A stretch of DNA of 20,139 bases, from positions 1-20,139 of IMG/VR virus record IMGVR_UViG_3300042889_000780; one strand, written 5' to 3'. The notes under the pieces are model-generated. The model ran no database searches, was not told where the DNA came from, and saw only the letters and a list, made by a program, of their open reading frames with translations. The number at the start of each line of letters is the position of its first letter. Positions within the stretch are counted from its first letter, which is position 1. This stretch comes from a virus. Position numbers and translations under genes: made by a program. Below, piece after piece: positions 11,406-16,080 of the stretch.

Positions 11406-11479
11406 CGCGGGTAGGGTGGTTACCACACCGGTCTCATAAGCCAGGTGCATCGGCAGTTCGAATCTGTCACCCGCATCCA
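11406..11479 (+). tRNA. Initiator-like tRNA-fMet (CAT)
   Basis: Acceptor CGCGGGT/ACCCGCA with an unpaired C1-A72, the hallmark of bacterial initiator tRNA, plus anticodon loop CTCATAA. Encoded TCCA. The anticodon stem CCGGT/GCCAG keeps only part of the three G-C pairs of normal initiators. Confidence 0.85.
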
Positions 11480-11485
11480 AATTAA

Positions 11486-11562
11486 GCCCAGGTGATGGAA
11501 TTGGTATACGTGTTGGTCTTAGAAGCCAAATTTTGCGAGTTCGAGTCTCGCCCTGGGCACCA
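11486..11562 (+). tRNA. tRNA-Leu (TAG), cluster 2 copy, class I shape
   Basis: 77 nt; acceptor GCCCAGG/CCTGGGC, encoded ACCA, anticodon stem TTGGT/GCCAA, loop CTTAGAA. The D-arm is typical of bacterial tRNA-Leu, but the variable region is only ATTTT. Confidence 0.9.
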
Positions 11563-11569
11563 ATATAAT

Positions 11570-11643
11570 GCGGGATTAGTTTAATGGTCAAACGAAACCT
11601 TGCCAAGGTTTAGTCAGGAGTTCGATTCTCCTATCCCGCTCCA
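11570..11643 (+). tRNA. tRNA-Gly (GCC)
   Basis: Acceptor GCGGGAT/ATCCCGC, encoded TCCA, anticodon stem AAACC/GGTTT, loop TTGCCAA. Confidence 0.95.
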
Positions 11644-11870
11644 AGTTTTGTTAGAGTGTTAGCAAGAGAAAGTCACGCTATCTAGGTTTCTTCGAAGGAC
11701 TGATATAGTAGAAGGTAATGGGTTCGACTCCCACCCGGGCACGTAGTGTCCGCGGGCAGATCGGTTGCAAGCTGGACAAGTATTCCAAGTAACTTACCGA
11801 ATCCCGCTCGAGCTTGTTAATTCGGGTGAATGGTTCCTATAATGTGGTGGAACATCTTTAACAAATTCAT
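11644..11870 (+). ncRNA. Permuted tRNA-like RNA with a pseudoknot
   Basis: A T-arm-like hairpin TGGG-TTCGACT-CCCA (11719-11733) is followed by a hairpin 11734-11742/11746-11756 closed by GTA (an acceptor stem with its ends joined), then a D-like hairpin GCA/TGC (11756-11768). After that CAAGCT (11768-11773) pairs with AGCTTG (11811-11816) and CCGAAT (11797-11802) with ATTCGG (11820-11825), in crossing order, giving an H-type pseudoknot. The order T-arm, closed acceptor, D-like arm equals the permuted tRNA at 7940 and also recalls permuted tmRNA, but no tag reading frame is seen. A normal CCA end is missing. Confidence 0.5.
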
Positions 11871-11876
11871 TTTTAT

Positions 11877-11968
11877 GCCAGCGAGACTTGGAAGTCAGAG
11901 AGGTCTTATAAGCCTTTTAGCGCCAGATTAGCGTTCTTGAGAGGGTTCGATTCCCTCCGCTGGTACCA
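11877..11968 (+). tRNA. tRNA-Ile (TAT) with a long variable arm
   Basis: 92 nt; acceptor GCCAGCG/CGCTGGT, encoded ACCA, D-arm GACT-TGGA-AGTC with a 4-nt loop, anticodon loop CTTATAA, T-stem GAGGG/CCCTC. The variable region is about 24 nt and can fold AGCGC/GCGTT. A class II shape is unexpected for Ile; the isotype is read only from the anticodon. Confidence 0.75.
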
Positions 11969-11976
11969 ATTTATAT

Positions 11977-12051
11977 CTCGCCATAGTTCAATGGATAGAA
12001 CCACTCTCTCCTAAAGAGTAGATCCTGGTTCGATTCCGGGTGGCGAGGCCA
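11977..12051 (+). tRNA. tRNA-Arg (CCT)
   Basis: Acceptor CTCGCCA/TGGCGAG, encoded GCCA, anticodon stem ACTCT/AGAGT, loop CTCCTAA. Confidence 0.94.
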
Positions 12052-12055
12052 GTTA

Positions 12056-12130
12056 GGGTCTTTGGTGAAATGGATATCATCTCGGTCTTCGAAACCGAGG
12101 GTGGGAGTTCGATCCTCTCAAGACCCGCCA
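12056..12130 (+). tRNA. tRNA-Arg (TCG)
   Basis: Acceptor GGGTCTT/AAGACCC, encoded GCCA, anticodon stem TCGGT/ACCGA, loop CTTCGAA. Confidence 0.94.
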
Positions 12131-12136
12131 AAACAC

Positions 12137-12165
12137 TTGACATACTCACAGCTAGATTGTATAAT
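12137..12165 (+). promoter_or_regulatory. Consensus sigma70 promoter inside cluster 2
   Basis: TTGACA (12137-12142), 17-bp spacer, TATAAT (12160-12165). The expected start, about seven bases on, falls on G12172, the first base of the tRNA-like gene that follows, so that RNA would need no 5' trimming. Confidence 0.92.
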
Positions 12166-12171
12166 TACTGT

Positions 12172-12280
12172 GTAGCTGTAAGCAAATAGGCAAAGCTCCC
12201 GCTATGCTCATAGCATAGGTCAGGGGACGGGTCAGGATATAATCCAGGATTCCATGGAGGTTCGAAGCCTCCCAGCTACA
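12172..12280 (+). tRNA. Atypical tRNA-like gene with CAT anticodon, no CCA
   Basis: Acceptor GTAGCTG/CAGCTAC, T-arm GGAGG-TTCGAAG-CCTCC, anticodon arm CTATG-CTCATAG-CATAG. It is 109 nt long: about 37 nt lie between the anticodon arm and the T-arm, and CCCG (12198-12201) can pair with CGGG (12228-12231), nesting the anticodon arm as in the Tyr-like gene at 5124. TAG follows the discriminator in place of CCA. It has its own perfect promoter. It may be a tRNA mimic or an unspliced precursor. Confidence 0.55.
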
Positions 12281-12290
12281 TAGTATATAT

Positions 12291-12380
12291 GGAACGGTCC
12301 TATAATGGTATTAGAGCAGATTGCTAATCTGTCGCTCGGCGTAATCCGGGTTCTGAGTTCGAGTCTCAGTCGTTCCGCCA
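12291..12380 (+). tRNA. tRNA-Ser (GCT), cluster 2 copy
   Basis: 90-nt class II tRNA: acceptor GGAACGG/TCGTTCC, encoded GCCA, anticodon loop TTGCTAA, long variable arm. Confidence 0.92.
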
Positions 12381-12400
12381 AGTTTTTTAAAAAGGTAATT

Positions 12401-12622
12401 ATGTTAAAACCAAACAAGACATTCAAGCTCAGTAAGCAGTCAAAAAGATTCATGTGTACTATCGTTGACGCACATGAGCGTAACGAATTTAAGAGAGCAA
12501 TGATCCAAGCAGAATTAGCCGCTGCCATTGTTCCAAAACGTGAACCGCGAGATAACAAGCGTCCACAGGGTGCCGCAAATTACCAAACAAATGATACGGG
12601 TACAGCAAGTACTCAAGTTTAA
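12401..12622 (+). CDS. Small basic hypothetical protein (73 aa)
   Basis: ATG at 12401 with AAGG upstream; an earlier in-frame start would lie inside the tRNA-Ser gene and is rejected. The N-terminal part is basic and helix-forming (KTFKLSKQSKRFMCTIVDAHERNEFKRAMIQAE has the KQxKR and FKRAMIQAE blocks), and the C-terminal 20 residues are polar and probably disordered. Similar short KLSKQTKR...KRxMIQAQLAAE proteins occur in T4-like phages as conserved hypotheticals, to my memory. The function is unknown; it is encoded between tRNA genes. Confidence 0.75.
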   Translation: MLKPNKTFKLSKQSKRFMCTIVDAHERNEFKRAMIQAELAAAIVPKREPRDNKRPQGAANYQTNDTGTASTQV

Positions 12623-12629
12623 GAATTAT

Positions 12630-12705
12630 TCCGCAGTAGCTCAGTTGGTAGAGTAGTTGACTGTTAATCAATTGGTCCCTGGTTCGAGCCCAGGCTGTGG
12701 AGCCA
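12630..12705 (+). tRNA. tRNA-Asn (GTT), cluster 2 copy
   Basis: Acceptor TCCGCAG/CTGTGGA, encoded GCCA, loop CTGTTAA, canonical D-arm TAGCTCAGTTGGTAGAG. Host-like, unlike the Asn copy at 5446. Confidence 0.96.
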
Positions 12706-12711
12706 ATATTT

Positions 12712-12787
12712 GGGGGTGTAGCTCATTTGGGAGAGCGCCTGCTTTGCAAGCAGGATGTAGCAAGTTCGATCCTTGTCACCTCCACCA
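12712..12787 (+). tRNA. tRNA-Ala (TGC), cluster 2 copy
   Basis: Acceptor GGGGGTG/CACCTCC, encoded ACCA, anticodon stem CCTGC/GCAGG, loop TTTGCAA. Host-like. Confidence 0.96.
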
Positions 12788-12806
12788 AGAATAGTAGGAG
12801 TTTATT

Positions 12807-12989
12807 ATGAGTAAGGGCAGTAAACAACGTCCAACAGATTTGAAAGCATTTGGTTCGAATTATGATACTATTTTTCGAAAGCCTGATCCTAGGCGTCTAG
12901 AAGAAGCCAAACTTGAAGATGAAGAATTTGAAAGACTTGACAAACAAAGTCAAATCAATTATAATATACAGACAGCAACAAATAAGTAA
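12807..12989 (+). CDS. Small conserved-type phage protein (60 aa)
   Basis: ATG at 12807 with GGAG at good spacing; 60 residues, TAA stop. The start MSKGSKQRPTD, then NYDTIF, is a pattern I recall from short hypothetical proteins of many phages. The middle is acidic and helical (RRLEEAKLEDEEFERLDKQ) and the end polar. No domain or catalytic motif is visible. It is flanked by tRNA-Ala and tRNA-Thr. Confidence 0.78.
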   Translation: MSKGSKQRPTDLKAFGSNYDTIFRKPDPRRLEEAKLEDEEFERLDKQSQINYNIQTATNK

Positions 12990-12995
12990 CATATA

Positions 12996-13070
12996 GCCCG
13001 ATTGGCTCAGGGGTAGAGCAACCGCCTTGTAAGCGGTAGGTCGTCTGTTCGAATCAGACATTGGGCACCA
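12996..13070 (+). tRNA. tRNA-Thr (TGT), cluster 2 copy
   Basis: Acceptor GCCCGAT/ATTGGGC, encoded ACCA, D-stem GCTC/GAGC, anticodon stem CCGC/GCGG, loop CTTGTAA. Host-like. Confidence 0.95.
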
Positions 13071-13195
13071 GTTTTAGGATAGAGACAGCAAACCACTAAC
13101 GGTGAATAACCGTATCAAAGGTCTGGGGCGACCCGGACGAACTTGTTCGCTTTGTCAAGTTTTAAATAAAAAATAAGGCAAAGCCTATCCTGTTA
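13071..13195 (+). ncRNA. AGGAT/CAGCA element 5
   Basis: 5' half AGGATAGAGACAGCA (stem GGATAG 13077-13082), 3' half CTATCCTGTTA (13185-13195). The roughly 90-nt insert has clear hairpins: ACGGT-GAATA-ACCGT and GTCTGGG-GCGA-CCCGGAC. Follows the CCA of tRNA-Thr directly. Confidence 0.7.
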
Positions 13196-13533
13196 AAAAC
13201 CCGTCTTACTATTTCTACGTAACGAAATAGCGTCTCTGTAACGATAGACCAGAGGGTACACTAGGACCTGACCTCACAGTCCCCATTTAAGGGATACTGG
13301 AAACTGCCTAGGGTGAGGATTAACAGCCTTTCCAGAAGAAGAAAATGTTATGGACAGAGTAACTGCTCAGTCCGGGGCTCATGTGGTGTGAGTAGCCGGA
13401 CACTTTATACGTGCTTTCTGAGTAGCTACAATGGAACACCGAGAAACTTGCCAACGTCGACCAAAGCAAGGACCGGCCATGAAGAGAAGGGCTGCCGTGG
13501 ATTCAAGCGCCACAGAGAGCACCTATAAAGTGT
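13196..13533 (+). ncRNA. Large structured RNA of unknown family (about 330 nt)
   Basis: No credible ORF, but dense pairing. CTCTGT (13234-13239) pairs with ACAGAG (13354-13359). Inside it CTAGG (13261-13265) pairs with CCTAG (13307-13311), and CCTCAC (13272-13277) with GTGAGG (13313-13318), in crossing order, a pseudoknot. A second domain has CTCAG (13366-13370) with CTGAG (13418-13422) around TCCGG/CCGGA. Words like GTCCGGGGCTC recall RNase P RNA, but the order of its conserved blocks does not fit. Lies between element 5 and tRNA-Gly. Confidence 0.55.
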
Positions 13534-13607
13534 GCGGGATTCGTAAAATGGCATTACCTTAGATTTCCAATCTAATGTCGGGAGTTCGATTCTCCCATCC
13601 CGCTCCA
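13534..13607 (+). tRNA. tRNA-Gly (TCC)
   Basis: Acceptor GCGGGAT/ATCCCGC, encoded TCCA, anticodon stem TTAGA/TCTAA, loop TTTCCAA. Confidence 0.95.
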
Positions 13608-13616
13608 AAATTTAAT

Positions 13617-13692
13617 GCCTGGTTGCGCAGAGAGGTTATGCATCTCCTTTACACGGAGAACGATGTCAGTTCGAGTCTGACACCAGGTACCA
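13617..13692 (+). tRNA. tRNA-Val (TAC)
   Basis: Acceptor GCCTGGT/ACCAGGT, encoded ACCA, anticodon stem TCTCC/GGAGA, loop TTTACAC, T-stem GTCAG/CTGAC. Confidence 0.93.
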
Positions 13693-13706
13693 TTTAAGGA
13701 TACAAT

Positions 13707-13859
13707 ATGCCAATGTATGAAGCAACTGTAAGAACACCTCAAGGTGAAGAAAAGAAACGTATCTATGCGGATACACCGCAAGAGGCTAAAAAACTTTTCG
13801 AGCAACTGTATGGTGGTCCAAGAGCAGTTCCATATATACCGCATATTGTAGCAAGTTAA
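13707..13859 (+). CDS. Small hypothetical protein (50 aa)
   Basis: ATG at 13707 with AAGGA (13696-13700) six bases upstream; 50 codons, TAA. The pattern YEATVRTPQGEEKKRIYADTP followed by EAKKLFEQLYG suggests two beta strands and a helix, a small fold seen in short phage hypotheticals of T4-like genomes (from memory). No catalytic motif. Located between tRNA-Val and tRNA-Pro at the end of cluster 2. Confidence 0.75.
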   Translation: MPMYEATVRTPQGEEKKRIYADTPQEAKKLFEQLYGGPRAVPYIPHIVAS

Positions 13860-13861
13860 TT

Positions 13862-13938
13862 CGGAGTGTAGCGCAGTCTGGTAGCGCACCTGGTTTGGGA
13901 CCAGGGGGTCCAAGGTTCGAATCCTTGTACTCCGACCA
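13862..13938 (+). tRNA. tRNA-Pro (TGG), cluster 2 copy
   Basis: Acceptor CGGAGTG/TACTCCG, encoded ACCA, anticodon stem CCTGG/CCAGG, loop TTTGGGA. Host-like and the last tRNA of the window. Confidence 0.96.
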
Positions 13939-13969
13939 ATTTATATTTTAGCAGTTTAGCCAAAATGTA

Positions 13970-14024
13970 GTGACAAGACAGCGCAATACTGTTATAATAG
14001 TCACATAGCAAGCAATAATGCTTG
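13970..14024 (+). promoter_or_regulatory. Sigma70 promoter with boxB-like hairpin
   Basis: GTGACA (13970-13975), 17-bp spacer, TATAAT (13993-13998), then CACATAG and hairpin CAAGCA-ATAA-TGCTTG (14009-14024). It drives elements 6-8 and the Ro60-like gene. The layout equals that of promoter P3 at 4409. Confidence 0.85.
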
Positions 14025-14030
14025 TGGACA

Positions 14031-14209
14031 GTTTTAGGATCGGTACAGCAACTACATATTACTATGGATTGCTTCACTTACCCTGTTATTAGCTGGAGCC
14101 TTTCGGGGCTTTGAAGGTTAAAGACAATGCGCAAGCAAGGACAGTGAAGATAGAGGAGTTTCGATAAGTCTCCTCGATAAAAACAAAAAGTAGAAAACGA
14201 TCCTGTTAT
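14031..14209 (+). ncRNA. AGGAT/CAGCA element 6
   Basis: 5' half AGGATCGGTACAGCA (14036-14050), 3' half CGATCCTGTTA (14198-14208). Stem GGATCG/CGATCC, a further compensated variant. The insert of about 150 nt holds hairpins such as GAGCC-TTTC-GGGGCTT and GAGGAG/CTCCTC. First of three elements in tandem. Confidence 0.7.
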
Positions 14210-14210
14210 A

Positions 14211-14458
14211 TTTGGATGACTACAGCAATTTAAACTAACGCTTAATGCTATAGAATGTGCCCCGTAAGGGTGGACTGAAAAGTTTATACATGTGAAATAC
14301 CATGTACGCAGATGGAATAGACGACAGTATGGAAAGACATACTATGTGTTCACTACAGAAAGCCGAGTGTGAATAGTCAACATGAATGTTGATAGGGTCT
14401 GAGTGCCGTAATTGGTCAGACCAGAATACTAAACAAATTGGCACGATCATCCTGTTAA
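14211..14458 (+). ncRNA. AGGAT/CAGCA element 7
   Basis: 5' half GGATGACTACAGCA (from 14214), 3' half TCATCCTGTTA (from 14447). Stem GGATGA/TCATCC. The insert of about 225 nt has hairpins AGTATG/CATACT and TCAACAT/ATGTTGA, and near its end GGTCTGA/TCAGACC crossed by GTGCC/GGCAC, another pseudoknot. Confidence 0.7.
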
Positions 14459-14460
14459 AG

Positions 14461-14524
14461 TTTTAGAATGTTAACAGCAACTTTAAATTTTCACGCATAT
14501 CGAAAAAAAACACATTCTGTGAGG
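14461..14524 (+). ncRNA. AGGAT/CAGCA element 8 at the ribosome binding site
   Basis: 5' half AGAATGTTAACAGCA (14465-14479), 3' half ACATTCTGTGAGG. Stem AGAATGT (14465-14471) with ACATTCT (14512-14518), the most diverged but still compensated. The 3' half runs into the GAGG ribosome binding site of the gene at 14532, so the fold may affect its translation. Confidence 0.65.
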
Positions 14525-14531
14525 TAATAAA

Positions 14532-15947
14532 ATGAACGCATTTGTAACAGCAATAGCAAACCAAGAAGCCCGTACTGCCAATGGCATGAAGGCACGTAAG
14601 AGCACAGCCAAGGCCACTGTGGACCTGTTCTACAAGATCGGCGCAAGCCGTGGTAAGAACATTGTAGGCGACTTCACTGCCGCTTATGTAGAAAACAGTG
14701 ACGTAGCACTACGCATCGCACAATGGGCACGTGATGTCCGTGGTGGTGCAGGTGAACGTCAATTGTTCCGCGACATTCTAGTACATCTAGAAAAGCGTGA
14801 CCCAGACGCCGCTTTGGCTTTGCTACGCAAGATCCCTGAAGTTGGCCGTTGGGATGACATCTTTGTCTTCACTAACCCTGACTTGAAGTCAGCCGCTTAT
14901 ACCATGTTGGGCGATGCCCTACGTGCCCGTAACGGTCTGGCCGCAAAGTGGACTCCTCGTAAGGGCAAGATTGCGGCTGAAGTACGAGCATTCTTTGGAA
15001 TGACTCCAAAGCAGTATCGTAAGAGTTTAGTGGGAATGACCACAGTTGTGGAAACACAAATGTGTGCCAACGACTGGGACAACATCAACTTCAGTCACGT
15101 GCCAAGTGTTGCTTCACGCAACTACAAGAAGGCATTCAGCCGTCACACACCAGCATTCGCTGAGTATGTGGCCAAGTTGGTAAGTGGTGACAAGACTGTC
15201 AAGGTTAACGCCAGCGCAATCTTCCCACATGACGTGTTGAAGGGTGTTATCGGAAGCTACAACCGTGCAATTTTGGACAAGACAGCCACTGACCACATCG
15301 TGGCACAGTGGGATGCTTTGCCAAACTATGTGGGAGATGCCAGCATCATGCCAATCGTAGACGTTAGCGGTTCTATGTCTTGCCCAGCAGGAAAGAACAC
15401 TAATGTGACTTGTATGGATGTTTCAATCAGCTTGGGCCTGTACCTAGCAGACAAGAACAAGGGTGTGTTCAAGGACACTTTCTTGACTTTCTCTAGCAAG
15501 CCAGAACTTGTTACTCTAAAGGGTAACATTGTTGACAAGGTTGCTCAAATGAGCAAGAGTGATTGGGACATGAGCACTAACCTAAACGCGGCTATGAACA
15601 AGATTCTAGACGTAGCGGTTAAGGGTTCAGTACCAGCCAGCGACATGCCAGCCATGTTGCTGATCTTGAGTGACATGCAGTTTGACCAATGCGCCAAGCA
15701 CGACGACAGCGCAATGGAAATGATCGAACGCAAGTTCGAAGCCGCAGGCTACAGCATGCCACAAGTTGTTTTCTGGAACCTAAACAGTTCAGACAACGTG
15801 CCTGTTAAGGCTGACAAGAGTGGTGCCGCATTGGTAAGTGGATTCAGCCCAAGTATAATGACTAGCTTGCTAGCCGCTGACTTGGATCAGTTCACTCCAG
15901 AAGGCATCATGCTTAAGACTGTAATGAGTGATCGTTACAAGCTGTAA
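14532..15947 (+). CDS. DUF2828 / Ro60 (TROVE)-like RNA-binding protein with vWA domain
   Basis: A 471-residue protein with GAGG before the ATG. The N-terminal 250 residues form a helical-repeat domain: ALRIAQWARDVRGGAGERQLFRD, then IPEVGRWDDIF, the signature I know from DUF2828 proteins, which share the TROVE-plus-vWA layout of Ro60. The C-terminal vWA domain has the metal site DVSGSMS at 277-283, a later threonine in MSTNL and an LSDMQFD strand. Ro60 proteins ring around the ends of misfolded RNAs and bind Y RNAs on their surface; bacterial Y RNAs carry a tRNA-like fold. Here the gene follows three tandem structured elements and a huge tRNA array. Codon use is richer in GC than in the upstream genes. 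An AAA+ ATPase gene follows. Confidence 0.8.
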   Translation: MNAFVTAIANQEARTANGMKARKSTAKATVDLFYKIGASRGKNIVGDFTAAYVENSDVALRIAQWARDVRGGAGERQLFRDILVHLEKRDPDAALALLRKIPEVGRWDDIFVFTNPDLKSAAYTMLGDALRARNGLAAKWTPRKGKIAAEVRAFFGMTPKQYRKSLVGMTTVVETQMCANDWDNINFSHVPSVASRNYKKAFSRHTPAFAEYVAKLVSGDKTVKVNASAIFPHDVLKGVIGSYNRAILDKTATDHIVAQWDALPNYVGDASIMPIVDVSGSMSCPAGKNTNVTCMDVSISLGLYLADKNKGVFKDTFLTFSSKPELVTLKGNIVDKVAQMSKSDWDMSTNLNAAMNKILDVAVKGSVPASDMPAMLLILSDMQFDQCAKHDDSAMEMIERKFEAAGYSMPQVVFWNLNSSDNVPVKADKSGAALVSGFSPSIMTSLLAADLDQFTPEGIMLKTVMSDRYKL

Positions 15948-15960
15948 AAACATTGTTTTT

Positions 15961-15989
15961 AAATAGCACCTTCGGGTGCTATTTTTTTT
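15961..15989 (+). terminator. Rho-independent terminator
   Basis: AAATAGCACC-TTCG-GGTGCTATTT (15961-15984) followed by T-run. Nearly identical to the terminator at 17199, so both genes of the vWA/AAA+ pair end with the same hairpin. Confidence 0.93.
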
Positions 15990-16033
15990 ATATTAATTCT
16001 GTCAAAGTAGGCAACTAGAAACATTTTAGATGT

Positions 16034-16039
16034 TATAAT
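16034..16039 (+). promoter_or_regulatory. Likely -10 box of the AAA+ gene promoter
   Basis: TATAAT 41 nt before the ATG at 16081. No good TTGACA is present 17 bp upstream (GCAACT there), so this promoter would be weaker or need an activator. Confidence 0.5.
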
Positions 16040-16080
16040 TAACCTATAGTAATTGTACTACACTACATCAAAAGACTAAC

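Noticed and set aside
11644-11870. Permuted tmRNA
   Set aside because: The T-arm and pseudoknot fit loosely, but no resume codon and tag frame ending in LAA is found and the GATTCGAC-type 5' block is missing.
12305-12400. Upstream start of the 73-residue protein
   Set aside because: It would lie within tRNA-Ser; the ATG at 12401 has its own ribosome binding site.
13313-13528. Protein-coding frame inside the large structured RNA
   Set aside because: Low-complexity Arg/Ser translation, no ribosome binding site, and dense RNA pairing instead.
13196-13533. RNase P RNA
   Set aside because: A GTCCGGGGCTC word is similar, but the order and spacing of the other conserved blocks do not fit.
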